NCBI GenBank assembly: GCA_022794265.1
Contig: JAAWEK010000005.1
Coordinates: 62,001 to 126,000, forward strand
Length of the DNA: 64,000 bases
Direction of reading: 5' to 3'
DNA from: Lachnospiraceae bacterium
GTDB lineage: Bacteria > Bacillota > Clostridia > Lachnospirales > Lachnospiraceae
The position numbers were made by a program, and so were the translations under genes. Of this stretch, positions 47,994 through 56,432 are shown one piece after another. How positions within the stretch are numbered: position 1 is the stretch's first letter; each line of letters begins with the position of its first letter. The notes beneath the pieces were generated by a model. The model had not been told where the DNA came from, did not search any database, and saw only the letters and a program-made list of their open reading frames with translations.

Positions 47994-48835
47994 ATCCCTC
48001 CTTCTTTAAATTTTACTATCATTTCATTGGTAAGACTGTAATCTTCATTTTCCGCCTGAATTTCCTCTCGGGAAAACCAGGCGGCTTCTGCCAGTTCTTC
48101 CACCTCCAGTGTGATTTCCGCACTGCCATCCAAATCTGCAAAATATCCGCATAACAACGTTCCGGAATTCGCCCATGGCTGGCTTTTATAATACCGGATA
48201 TTTTTCACCCGCAGTCCCACTTCTTCCATAACTTCCCGTTTCACAGTTTCCTCCAGAGATTCTCCGATTTCGTTAAATCCTGCAACAAGCGCATACCTTT
48301 TATAAGGTCTTCCTGCATATTTGGTCAAAAGCAGTTTATTTCCATTTATAATGCCAACAATGATTCCCGGTGATATCTTCGGATAAATTTCATTTCCGCA
48401 ATTCTTACATTTTAACATCCGGCTTTTGTCATCATGTATCAATCTGCTTTTGCATCTTCCGCAAAAAACATTATCCCTATACCAGTGAAACAAATGATAT
48501 CCTGTCATTCCTGCATACACCTGATGTTTCGGAACGGTTCCCCGGAGTCTGTCTATACGAATAAATTCCATTCCTCTGAGATTCCAGTCACTGCCAGTCT
48601 GATTCCCCGCGATTCCCAGAAAGTAATGAACCTCATTAATGCCAAACAAATATCGATATTCCATTCCGGTATCTCTGAGGTCTAATGCCATTGGATAACG
48701 AACTTCTCCCTTACTCCATTCTTTACTGCAAATCAGTATTTCATCATCCTGAAATAACAATATTACACTATTTTCATCTGGTTGCTTCATAATATATGAA
48801 TTATCAAAATGGTATGGACTAATCTCCTGTATCAT
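47990..48835 (-). CDS. nudC: NADH pyrophosphatase (NudC-like Nudix hydrolase)
   Basis: A 281-residue enzyme that hydrolyses NAD(H) to NMN(H) and AMP and, in relatives, removes NAD caps from RNA. An N-terminal domain is followed by a zinc ribbon (CGRCKSRL and CKNCGNEIYP) near residues 125-145 and the Nudix box GFNEIGESLEETVKREVMEEVGL near 195 (given here in its parts GESLEETVKREVMEEVG). The SQPWANSGTLLCGY motif is the NudC-specific SQPWPFPxS-type stretch in altered form. Monocistronic, convergent with the TetR gene. Confidence 0.9.
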   Translation of the reverse strand: MIQEISPYHFDNSYIMKQPDENSVILLFQDDEILICSKEWSKGEVRYPMALDLRDTGMEYRYLFGINEVHYFLGIAGNQTGSDWNLRGMEFIRIDRLRGTVPKHQVYAGMTGYHLFHWYRDNVFCGRCKSRLIHDDKSRMLKCKNCGNEIYPKISPGIIVGIINGNKLLLTKYAGRPYKRYALVAGFNEIGESLEETVKREVMEEVGLRVKNIRYYKSQPWANSGTLLCGYFADLDGSAEITLEVEELAEAAWFSREEIQAENEDYSLTNEMIVKFKEGGI

Positions 48836-48891
48836 ATTATGCCTCCAATTTCAAAGTAACTTTACGCTATAGCTAATTTTTTAATATAATC

Positions 48892-49767
48892 CTATTCCGA
48901 GAACGCTATTTGATTTCCTGTAATATTCATTATAAATTTTTCTCCGAATTCCTCCCGAATCCGATGGATATTATCATCACCGGTACAATGGGATACCGCC
49001 AGAAATTCTAAATCCAGTTTTTTCAATTCTTCAATTGTACGATTCAACCGTTCCTCTCCTGCATGAATCAAATGAGTCCCTCCTATGATTCCTCTGATTG
49101 GTCTTCCTGCAAAATATTCCTTAACCGTTTCCACTATATTAATGATTCCCACATGGGAACAGCCTGCAAGAATCACAATCCCTTTTGTCGTTTCCAAACA
49201 CAGGACAACTTCGTCAGAAAACCGGTCAGGATAATATTCCGAATTTCGTCCGATATAAAAGCCGGCATTCAATTTTTCAAAATCATTTTTCATTTTAAAA
49301 TCCCGGACCAGCCACATTCCCTCATCCATTTTATATATACGGCTATTTATTGTATGAAAGGTTGAACCGCTTTCTTTTATAACCGCTACATTATCAGGCG
49401 TTACCTGCTCTGCACCATCTTCTGTAAGAAAAGGATTTCCATTATATACAATAGAACCATCCTGATTTTTTCTATATTTCCTATCAAAAAAGTTTCTGCC
49501 TACATAAATATTTTTCTCAAAATATTTTTTCAGAAAGGATTGCAGACCACCAGTATGGTCATAATGTCCATGACTTAATATGATATCATTTATATCGGTT
49601 AAATCTATATTCATTTTATCCGCATTATCCAGAAATATGCCGGTCTGTCCGGTATCAAACAACAGCGAATTTCCTTTATATTCCACCTTCATGGATAGAC
49701 CATGCTCTCCCGGAACACATAAAACCATATTCGGATGATTCTCTACAAGCGTAGTTACTCTAATCAT
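48892..49767 (-). CDS. MBL-fold metallo-hydrolase
   Basis: A 291-residue metallo-beta-lactamase-fold protein. The metal motif is IILSHGHYDHTGGL near residue 65; further ligands are His in LAGCSHVGIINIV and in the late AVSHCTGDD. The N-terminal MKVEYKGNSLLFDTGQTG and the overall size match the COG1237 group, related to the archaeal enzyme of methanopterin synthesis, whose bacterial role is unclear. It lies 29 nt upstream-to-downstream of the MraY-like gene on the same strand and is probably transcribed with it. Substrate unknown. Confidence 0.85.
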   Translation of the reverse strand: MIRVTTLVENHPNMVLCVPGEHGLSMKVEYKGNSLLFDTGQTGIFLDNADKMNIDLTDINDIILSHGHYDHTGGLQSFLKKYFEKNIYVGRNFFDRKYRKNQDGSIVYNGNPFLTEDGAEQVTPDNVAVIKESGSTFHTINSRIYKMDEGMWLVRDFKMKNDFEKLNAGFYIGRNSEYYPDRFSDEVVLCLETTKGIVILAGCSHVGIINIVETVKEYFAGRPIRGIIGGTHLIHAGEERLNRTIEELKKLDLEFLAVSHCTGDDNIHRIREEFGEKFIMNITGNQIAFSE

Positions 49768-49796
49768 TATTACACCTTACTTTATTTCCGTGATAT

Positions 49797-50762
49797 CTAA
49801 TATAGTACAATATATATGGCAGCAATGGAAATCACAATCTGTATGATTGCAAACCGGAATACTGTATGGGTATTAGACCAGTCCCACACCTTTCTCACAT
49901 GATCGTGAAGTGGTGTGCGAACCTCTTTTAAAATATGGATTTTGAAAAATCTCAATAAAAACACTTTAACAAGGCCAATTCCTCCATCCAGAATTAAAAC
50001 GGCTGCCACCAGCAGATATAGTACCGGACTTCCCGATTTCAATACAGCTGCTGCAATAAATAATCCCATGGCTCTGGAACCTGCATCACCCATTAAAAGC
50101 CGGCTTGGAGTCGCATTAAACCAAAGATATCCCAAAATACTGACAATAAATATCAGTATTACATAAGAGAACTTTGTATCCATTCCACGTATTAAATTAA
50201 TGATATAAATAGTAGATAAAGTTATAATTGTAAGTGTCCCGGAAAGTCCGTCCACTCCATCTGAACAATTTGTAACATTTATGGATACCCATACCAGTAT
50301 GACAATTAATATTCCAAATATTACTTTTGGAATTGTCACCTGTTTATCTGCAATTGCTATGTAGATTTTATTTGAATTAAAATTCAAAAAGGTAACAGCC
50401 AGCATAACTGCTATTATCAGGTCTAAGAGGCCCTTTTTATATTCCCCCCATGGTGCTTTGGCACAATCATCCAGAAATCCAGTCATCATGGCAGCAATTA
50501 CCAGTATCAGATAAATAGTAATTTCCACATTCATTTTTGCAAATATGGCGGTTGCAAATACAAACACCAGAATAAATAAAAATCCTGCCCCTCTGGGTTT
50601 TCCTGCCGAAAGGCTTCCGTCATGGGCATATGCCCGTCCCATATCCTTCGGCAGTATTCCTGTGCATTTCCACAACAGTACAATAGTCAGAATAAACGCC
50701 ATCATTATTCCCAAAAAAGCAACCGTTTCATAATTTATATCACGAATAAAATAATTTATCAT
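49797..50762 (-). CDS. mraY: MraY-family phospho-N-acetylmuramoyl-pentapeptide transferase
   Basis: A 321-residue polytopic membrane protein. It carries the polyprenyl-phosphate transferase motifs: FLDDCAKAP (DDxxK/N site), NVTNCSDGVDGLSG, LLMGDAGSRAMG and a late TPLHDHVRK that stands for the HHH motif of MraY. About ten hydrophobic helices are visible. It would link UDP-MurNAc-pentapeptide to undecaprenyl phosphate to form lipid I. ATG at 50762 follows AAGGAG; the upstream ATG at 50789 does not. No other mur or fts gene is near, so it may be a stand-alone or second copy. The symbol is by family. Confidence 0.8.
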   Translation of the reverse strand: MINYFIRDINYETVAFLGIMMAFILTIVLLWKCTGILPKDMGRAYAHDGSLSAGKPRGAGFLFILVFVFATAIFAKMNVEITIYLILVIAAMMTGFLDDCAKAPWGEYKKGLLDLIIAVMLAVTFLNFNSNKIYIAIADKQVTIPKVIFGILIVILVWVSINVTNCSDGVDGLSGTLTIITLSTIYIINLIRGMDTKFSYVILIFIVSILGYLWFNATPSRLLMGDAGSRAMGLFIAAAVLKSGSPVLYLLVAAVLILDGGIGLVKVFLLRFFKIHILKEVRTPLHDHVRKVWDWSNTHTVFRFAIIQIVISIAAIYIVLY

Positions 50763-50906
50763 TGGTGATACTCCTTCCGTATTTTTCAAATTAAAAGATA
50801 GTATAACACTTTTAATATCTTCCGTGAACTACTTTTTACATTTTTCTAAAGGAATATTCTCAATTGAAAAACCGTTTCGTTTGTGTTAAAATTTTAACTG
50901 AATATA

Positions 50907-50957
50907 GCGGATTGTGAAACTTCTGACCTGTGGCTGACCAGGCGTTTCACAATCTGC
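50907..50957. repeat. Inverted repeat / stem-loop upstream of DUF4317 gene
   Basis: GCGGATTGTGAAAC (50907-50920) pairs with GTTTCACAATCTGC (50944-50957) with one mismatch; a smaller CCTG/CAGG stem sits in the loop. It lies 54 bp before the DUF4317 start. It might be a leader structure or a dispersed palindromic repeat. Confidence 0.65.
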
Positions 50958-51010
50958 CAGAGAGCGTTTGAAAAATGTGCTAGAAAAGATAAAATGAAAG
51001 GATATATGGT

Positions 51011-52147
51011 ATGAATAAAAAAGAAATATCTGAAATACGCAAACTGTTTACTCCCGAAAATTCAGTTATTACAAGAATCTGCGGTTGTTACATAGATGGT
51101 GAGAAAGAGATTAAATGTAAAACGAAAGAAGCCTTTCATTCTCTTTCTGAGGAAGAGGCCTTTAAATATTTTGAAATTTTTAAACACAGTCTGTCCGGTA
51201 CTCTGGGAAAAAATCTTCTCAATCTGGAATTTCCTCTGGAACAGGAAATGGAGGGCGGAACCCAGGAATTTCTTCTGAGGCTCCGGAACAGTAAACTGGA
51301 AGATGACGAGCTGTTGGATGAATTTTATAATAAAATCATTGAAAACTATGAATATCCTTCCAACTACTATGTAACTTTGATTCATGCAGTATATGACGTT
51401 CCCGGTAAATCCTCTGCCGGTGACGAAATGTTTGACGCTTCCGACGAGGTGTATGACTATATGCTCTGCAGCATCTGTCCGGTAAATCTGGATAAATCCG
51501 GTCTCAGTTATCATGCCGACGACGGAAGAATCGGTGAACGTACCAGAGACTGGCTGGTTGCCCCGCCTGCCAAAGCCTTTTTATTTCCTTCATTTAATGA
51601 CCGGACAGCTGACATACATAGTCTTCTGTATTATTCCAAAAATCCGGAAGAATTACAGCCGGGTCTGATAGAAAATGTATTTGGTGCATCAGAACCTATG
51701 AGTGCCGATAACCAAAAGGAAACCTTCCATACGATTATCACGGAAACTTTAGGGGATGAATGTCACTATGAAGTGGTAAAAAATATACATGAGACATTAA
51801 ATGAAATGATTGAGGAAAATAAGGACGAGCCGGAACCGCTGGTTATCACCAAAAATGAAATCCGGCACATTCTGGAAGAAAGCGGCGTACCCAATGAACA
51901 GATGGAATCTTTTGAAAAAACATATGATTCCACAGCCGGTGTCAATACATCCATGCTGGCTTCCAACATTGCGGAAGTCAGGAAATTTAATATTCAGACA
52001 CCGGATGTAATTATAAAGGTAAATCCAGACCGGACGGATTTGGTACAGACAAGAATTATAGACGGCAGACAATGCCTGGTCATTGCCGTGGATGACCATA
52101 TTGAAGTTAATGGAGTAAATGTCCGCACCATTCGGGAACAGTCTTAA
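51011..52147 (+). CDS. DUF4317 family protein
   Basis: A 378-residue acidic cytoplasmic protein matching the DUF4317 family of Clostridia: it starts with MNKKEISEIRKLFTPENSVI, then ITRICGCYIDGEKE, and has YYVTLIHAVYDVPGK, LCSICPVNLDKSGL and DWLVAPPAKAFLFPSF in the middle. The C-terminal third is helical with a late strand-rich end. No catalytic motif is recognised and I know no function. GAAAGG precedes the start at 51011. It stands alone after the stem-loop; the DNA to its right is accessory. Confidence 0.8.
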   Translation: MNKKEISEIRKLFTPENSVITRICGCYIDGEKEIKCKTKEAFHSLSEEEAFKYFEIFKHSLSGTLGKNLLNLEFPLEQEMEGGTQEFLLRLRNSKLEDDELLDEFYNKIIENYEYPSNYYVTLIHAVYDVPGKSSAGDEMFDASDEVYDYMLCSICPVNLDKSGLSYHADDGRIGERTRDWLVAPPAKAFLFPSFNDRTADIHSLLYYSKNPEELQPGLIENVFGASEPMSADNQKETFHTIITETLGDECHYEVVKNIHETLNEMIEENKDEPEPLVITKNEIRHILEESGVPNEQMESFEKTYDSTAGVNTSMLASNIAEVRKFNIQTPDVIIKVNPDRTDLVQTRIIDGRQCLVIAVDDHIEVNGVNVRTIREQS

Positions 52148-52264
52148 CTGAATTTATCATATTTATAGGTAGTGTAAAATAGTTTGTGTCTTTGGAAATA
52201 AATAACTCCTTTTGGCTAAGAATTATGATATGTAAAAATCTGTTGTCAGATATCCTCACATTTA

Positions 52265-52336
52265 TGCTGTTTCCAGAAGAAGTAAAGATGCAATCTGTTC
52301 CCATTACTGATTAGCCAGTTCATAGCGTCTTAACAT
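52265..52336 (-). pseudogene. IS5-family transposase N-terminal relic
   Basis: From ATG at 52336 (after GGGAGAGGG) the minus strand reads MLRRYELANQ, stop, WEQIASLLLLETA, stop. This is the DUF4096-type opening of IS5-family transposases (YELTxEQWExIxxLLP), with a nonsense codon where a Glu or Gln is expected. Frameshifted traces such as SDNRFLHIIIL continue to about 52.2 kb. The element is otherwise gone. The rest of 52148-52638 holds nothing else that I recognise. Confidence 0.6.
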
Positions 52337-52638
52337 AATACCCTCTCCCTTTTTCTTTATTTTACCATGAACGAAGGGGATTAATAACCCCAGTTCACTG
52401 GACAGATGAAATAATCAAAGTTCATTTATCTATGGAAGCGGGATATTATTATGCCCCGAAAATTCCGGTCATCGGTCAAAAAATTTACATTGAATACTTT
52501 GTCATTATGTGTCGATTTCTGCCGAACAATTTGTGTTGAATTTTTCTTTATTTTAATTTAGAATTATAGCAGAATTTGACAATAATTAACAATGGAGATG
52601 AATCTAAGGGTGAAATGGATTCTTGAAATAGAAGAGCA

Positions 52639-53286
52639 GTGACAGTAAGGGCGGGTAATGGATTAAGAGCAGTTCATGTTGAAAAAGCAGGGCAGATAAA
52701 TGCAGCGTTGGATAATGGATTACAAAGTGGATATGATCCGGGAGCAGATCCAAAGTTAGGGGCAGCAATCTGTGCCTTGAAAAAGAAAGCTAGTGGCAAA
52801 AAATCAGTAGACGAAATGTTTACAGATAAATCAGTTAAACATTTGGAAGAAATAGATGGTTTTGATAAAAAGCATGGAGGCATTAAAGGGGCACACACAA
52901 TGGACAGTTTTAATAAGTTTTCAAAAGAAGTAAGACCTGTTCAGATAGTAAACAAAACCAAAATAAGTAATGGAATATATGAAATAAAGTATAAGGTTGC
53001 TAAAATAGATAGAGGAAACCCTGTTATTAATGCGGATGGGACATATGATTTTGTGAATGCAGAATATGTAAAAACTGTTATTGATACGTCTGAATTAGAT
53101 ATTGATAAAATAGTGTCTATGGCAAAAGAGGCATTTGATTCAAGAGAGGTGTATGAAACTCCAGGAAAACAAAAGTATATTAATGGAATTTCAAAAGATG
53201 CAGTGAAATTTGAAGGATGGATTAATACATTAACTAATGAATTAGATTCATTTTATCCAGTAAGGGAATGGCAATTTGATTATTAG
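52639..53286 (+). CDS. Orphan polymorphic-toxin C-terminal domain (CdiA-CT-like), N-terminally incomplete
   Basis: A 215-residue AT-rich frame starting at GTG without a real Shine-Dalgarno box; the frame is closed just upstream. It has no secretion signal or delivery domain. The C-terminal part has the pattern HGGIKGAHTMDSFNKF (residues 79-94, two histidines), SNGIYEIKYKV (110-120) and YVKTVIDTSELD (144-154), which I recall from CdiA-type toxin C-termini of the ribonuclease class. Residues 1-60 look like the end of a pretoxin region. The next gene, 11 nt downstream, has the size and acidity of a CdiI-like immunity protein. Activity and exact toxin class are inference; it may be a displaced tip or a pseudogene. 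Confidence 0.6.
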   Translation: MTVRAGNGLRAVHVEKAGQINAALDNGLQSGYDPGADPKLGAAICALKKKASGKKSVDEMFTDKSVKHLEEIDGFDKKHGGIKGAHTMDSFNKFSKEVRPVQIVNKTKISNGIYEIKYKVAKIDRGNPVINADGTYDFVNAEYVKTVIDTSELDIDKIVSMAKEAFDSREVYETPGKQKYINGISKDAVKFEGWINTLTNELDSFYPVREWQFDY

Positions 53287-53297
53287 AGAGGTAAGTT

Positions 53298-53657
53298 ATG
53301 AAAGAAAAATTTGAAGAATTGTTTTTCGAAGATAAAGAAAAATATGCTATAGTTATTGCTTTTTTTGATTGGATGATAAGAAGTGATTTTAAAGGAATAT
53401 TAAATACGTTAGCTCAAGATATGAGTTATGGAAATGAAGTATTAGGATGTAATTTGCCATCACTTTTTGAAAACGAGGATGAAGAGGGATATTTTGATGA
53501 TGGAGTAGAATTTTATATGATTGATAAGGATATAAAAGTTGATTTTCATATGTATATAAAATGTTTGGAATTAGCATATGGGATTTATATAAAAGAAAAT
53601 GGTGAAAATGAAGATATAAAGAATAATTTGATTAATATTAAAAAGAGGTATTTATGA
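53298..53657 (+). CDS. Putative immunity protein for the preceding toxin domain
   Basis: A 119-residue acidic protein without signal peptide. It begins MKEKFEELFFEDKEKYAIV after GAGAGGTAAGTT, and has an aromatic/acidic centre (EDEEGYFDDGVEFYMIDKD) and a helical tail (FHMYIKCLELAYGIYIKENG). Position, size and charge fit CdiI-like immunity proteins that neutralise the toxin encoded immediately upstream. The TGA stop is made by the first bases of an IS256-like terminal sequence, so the natural C-terminus may have been slightly longer. Same AT-rich codon use (ATA, TTA, GGA, AGA) as the toxin frame. Confidence 0.58.
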   Translation: MKEKFEELFFEDKEKYAIVIAFFDWMIRSDFKGILNTLAQDMSYGNEVLGCNLPSLFENEDEEGYFDDGVEFYMIDKDIKVDFHMYIKCLELAYGIYIKENGENEDIKNNLINIKKRYL

Positions 53658-53710
53658 GACCATTTAAAGTTTGTGTAAACCTCTAAACTGATGTCAGGGA
53701 CTATCCCAAA
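53656..53710. mobile_element. Solo IS256-like terminal sequences
   Basis: GAGACCATTTAAAGTTTGTG, then TAAACCTCTAAACTGATGTC, matches the left terminus of the IS256-family copy at 61546 (GAGAC..., TTTGTGTAAAC, AAACTGAT). It is joined to GGGACTATCCCAAA, which resembles the outermost bases of the other terminus. No transposase lies between. This is a deletion scar of an element of the same family. Confidence 0.65.
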
Positions 53711-53720
53711 AATTCTTATC

Positions 53721-53747
53721 AAAAAGGAGTATTTTTATGGATACTCC
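53721..53747 (-). terminator. Intrinsic terminator of sfsA
   Basis: On the minus strand GGAGTA and TACTCC form a stem around a 10-nt loop, followed directly by TTTTT, 9 nt after the sfsA stop codon. Confidence 0.75.
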
Positions 53748-53755
53748 CACATAAA

Positions 53756-54463
53756 TCAATTCAGCAGATGATATCCTGTCTTTACCCGTTCCACACAAAG
53801 TTCCCGCTCCCGAACCTGACAGCCCAGATATATCACCTGAACCCCGGCCGCAACTGCCTGCTCCAGCACCAGTCCAAATTCCGGATGTGTTTCCACGTTG
53901 GGATATACCACATCAATTCCTTCCATCTGAATCACAAATATCAGATAACATTCAAACCCCTGTGAAACAGCCTTTGTTAATTCTTTCAAATGCTTCACTC
54001 CACGCTCAGTAGGAGCATCGGGAAAATATCCGATTCCGTTTCGTTCCAATGTAACGCCCTTCACTTCCACCAGACATTTCACTACATCACTGCTGCTTCG
54101 CTCACAATAAAAGTCCAGCCGGGATGTTCCATAAGTATATTCCGGTTTTATAAAAGTAATATCTGCCTGTTGTTTCAGCCATTCTGCTGCCACCTTATTG
54201 GGAGCCTGACTATCTATATTTACCAGCCCCACCCCCTCTTTATAGACGGAAATCAAATCATACTTTGTTTTTCTGGCGGGATTGTCCAATTGTTCCAATA
54301 TTACCTGCGCTCCCGGCAACAGCAATTCCCTGCATCTTCCGGTATTTTTCACATGAACGTTTTCCTGTGTCCCATTAACCATCACATTTGCAATAAACCG
54401 ATTCGGTCTGTTCATAAAAATTCCCCTGACAATGGTTCCGTATTTCATTCTATTTTTCTCCAT
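53756..54463 (-). CDS. sfsA: SfsA family protein (sugar fermentation stimulation homolog)
   Basis: A 235-residue protein matching SfsA along its whole length: NRFIANVMVNG, HVKNTGRCRELLLPGA, YDLISVYKEGVGLVNIDSQAPN, SRLDFYCE, VEVKGVTLERNGIGYFPDAPTERGVKHL. It has an OB-fold-like N-terminus and a nuclease-like core with conserved Asp/Glu/Lys (DFY, EVKG). SfsA of Escherichia coli binds DNA and was linked to maltose metabolism; its biochemical role is not settled. ATG at 54463 has AAAGGA in front; a second ATG 15 nt inside also fits. A terminator follows. Confidence 0.93.
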   Translation of the reverse strand: MEKNRMKYGTIVRGIFMNRPNRFIANVMVNGTQENVHVKNTGRCRELLLPGAQVILEQLDNPARKTKYDLISVYKEGVGLVNIDSQAPNKVAAEWLKQQADITFIKPEYTYGTSRLDFYCERSSSDVVKCLVEVKGVTLERNGIGYFPDAPTERGVKHLKELTKAVSQGFECYLIFVIQMEGIDVVYPNVETHPEFGLVLEQAVAAGVQVIYLGCQVRERELCVERVKTGYHLLN

Positions 54464-54563
54464 TTCTATCCTTTATCCGAAAATGCAGTTCTTTTAATTC
54501 CTCTGCTTCATCACAGATTTCCCGCAGTCCGCAGGCAGAACAATTTTTAATAAATAATAAAAG

Positions 54564-54607
54564 GAAGCAGCTATCCTCTCAACGCCAAATGTCAGGATAA
54601 CTACTTC
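54564..54607 (-). terminator. Intrinsic terminator downstream of the LysR gene
   Basis: GAAGTAGTTATCCT and AGGATAGCTGCTTC (minus-strand sense) form a 14-bp stem with two G-T or mismatched positions and a 16-nt loop, followed by CTTTTATTATTTATT. It lies about 100 nt after the LysR stop. Confidence 0.7.
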
Positions 54608-54709
54608 TTAACCAGGGCAGAAACCATCCTTAGATGCTTTCCAATTATTTTCATTGTAGCATATGCCTGTTAAAAAGTAAATGTGCATATGCTCTTTGTT
54701 TTTATATCG

Positions 54710-55561
54710 TTATCCATTTGTTATTAAATTTATTATCTTATGCATTTTTCTGCCAATAAACTTATCTTTATGCAACACTAACTGAAAGTCTCTTTCAATA
54801 CATGAATCCTTAATCGGTACTGCAGTCAGCTCCGTATACCCTTTTAACAGTTTGGGTGATAATATGGAAATCCCTATACCGGCTTCTACGGCGTTTAAAA
54901 TAGTCTGCGTATTATTACAATTCCATAATACATTTAACTTAACGCCTGCCCGCTCATAAGCCTCGTCAATGACCATTCGTGTTCCGCTGTTCTCTTCCCG
55001 GAGAATCATGGGTTCCCCGTTAATTTCCGAAAGGCTGATGACTTTTTTTTCAGCATATTTATAATCTTTTCTGCAAATCATCATCATTTCATCCTTCATA
55101 AAGGGTATGGCTTTCACATCTTCATCCGTTATTCTGCCTTCCACCAGTCCCATATCCAGTGTATTATTTAATATACCCTGACGGATATTTTCCGTATTAT
55201 CAATCCGGACCAGTATATTGGTTTCCTTTATCCGGCTGATATATTCCGGCAGTAAACTGGTACCAATCGTAACCGTTGCGCCGATTCTGACCGGTGTTAT
55301 ATCCTCTGCCGAACTCATCTGACGCTGGATTTCATTTTGAAGATTCAGCATTTTTCCCGCATAAATCCTTAACTTTTCCCCTGCTTCAGTAATATACAGC
55401 CGTTTATTTAACCGCTCAAATAATCTGACATTATATTCCTTTTCCAGTTCCGCAATACTGCCGCTGACCGTCGGCTGGGATATAAACAGTTCTTTTGCGG
55501 CGGTACTCATGCTTTCACTTTCGGCAACTTTTAAAAAAATTTCCAAATGTCGTATTGTCAT
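54710..55561 (-). CDS. LysR-family transcriptional regulator
   Basis: A 283-residue regulator. The N-terminal winged helix is MTIRHLEIFLKVAESESMST, AAKELFISQPTVSGSIAELE and LFERLNKRLYITEAGEKL; the C-terminal two-lobed ligand domain (about 88-283) follows with VRIGATVTIGTSLLPEYI. ATG at 55561 is chosen because GGAGG stands right before it. The gene is divergent to the two chromate-transporter genes, the normal LysR arrangement, so it probably controls them from the 55562-55792 region. Confidence 0.93.
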   Translation of the reverse strand: MTIRHLEIFLKVAESESMSTAAKELFISQPTVSGSIAELEKEYNVRLFERLNKRLYITEAGEKLRIYAGKMLNLQNEIQRQMSSAEDITPVRIGATVTIGTSLLPEYISRIKETNILVRIDNTENIRQGILNNTLDMGLVEGRITDEDVKAIPFMKDEMMMICRKDYKYAEKKVISLSEINGEPMILREENSGTRMVIDEAYERAGVKLNVLWNCNNTQTILNAVEAGIGISILSPKLLKGYTELTAVPIKDSCIERDFQLVLHKDKFIGRKMHKIINLITNG

Positions 55562-55736
55562 AAATTCCTCCATATATTGCCTGCCGGCTGATAATTAAAT
55601 TATATCATATCTTTGATTTTTGTATAGGTTTTTTCCAATATTATATATAATTTTTATATATTTTACTTATTTGTTAAAATCGATTATCATAGCAATACAA
55701 AAACATTTCTTTTAATAATTATCACAGATAAATAAC

Positions 55737-55752
55737 GTCCTTGGAGAGGGAC
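55737..55752 (+). promoter_or_regulatory. Leader stem-loop before chrA, shared with the surface-protein gene
   Basis: GTCC and GGAC pair around TTGGAGAG; two further A-T pairs are possible outside a mismatch. It ends 40 nt before the ATG and is followed by ACTACTAC and a GAGG ribosome site, the same order as upstream of the gene at 41821. Confidence 0.5.
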
Positions 55753-55792
55753 TTTAAACACTACTACTCTTATTATACGAGGAATAAATGAT

Positions 55793-56404
55793 ATGAATCA
55801 TTCAGAAAACAAACAAACTGCAAAAAACCAAAATATTTTACGTATCCTATGGCAATTATTTACGGCGACCTTTACCCTGAGCGCTTTCACTTTTGGCGGG
55901 GGATTTGTTATCGCTTCCCTGATGAAACGAAAATTCTCTGATGAACTGGGTTGGTTCAGTGAGGAAGAAATGCTGGATATCACAGCTATTGCCCAGTCTT
56001 CTCCCGGACCGATTCCCATCAATGCCTCGGTTATAATCGGTTACCGGATATATGGCATAACCGGCTCCCTGGTAGCCGTACTGGGAACTGCGCTTCCTCC
56101 GATGATCATTATTTCCGTGATATCCGTATTCTATAACCAGTTCCGCTCCAACCGTATTATCGCCATTGCTTTACAGGTAATGCGTGCCGGCGTTGCCGCT
56201 GTAATCTTTGATGTGGTATTGAATCTTGCAAAAAATGTATGCAAAACAAAACGAATTTTATACATCGGTCTGATGATTGCAGCCTTTACCGCCGTATGGT
56301 TCTTTAATCTCAGCGCAATGATTATTATTTTTGCCTGTCTGTTTATCGGAATCATGGATGCAGTAATCGATACCATAAAAATCAGAGAAAAAAATATGGA
56401 TTAA
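55793..56404 (+). CDS. Chromate transporter, short-chain subunit 1
   Basis: A 203-residue membrane protein made of a single CHR domain. The signature is TFGGGFVIASLMKRKF followed by GWFSEEEMLDITAIAQSSPGPIPINAS, and five to six hydrophobic helices follow. Short-chain CHR proteins work as heterodimers of two genes, in contrast to the fused 400-residue ChrA. Members move chromate or other oxyanions out of the cell; substrate here is not proven. Gene partner follows after 28 nt; a LysR regulator is divergent. Confidence 0.9.
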   Translation: MNHSENKQTAKNQNILRILWQLFTATFTLSAFTFGGGFVIASLMKRKFSDELGWFSEEEMLDITAIAQSSPGPIPINASVIIGYRIYGITGSLVAVLGTALPPMIIISVISVFYNQFRSNRIIAIALQVMRAGVAAVIFDVVLNLAKNVCKTKRILYIGLMIAAFTAVWFFNLSAMIIIFACLFIGIMDAVIDTIKIREKNMD

Positions 56405-56432
56405 ACAAATTTAAAGAAAAGAAGGTTTTTAT

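Noticed and set aside
53990-54550. 186-codon plus-strand open frame
   Set aside because: Mostly antisense to sfsA; Cys/His-rich by chance of codon usage.
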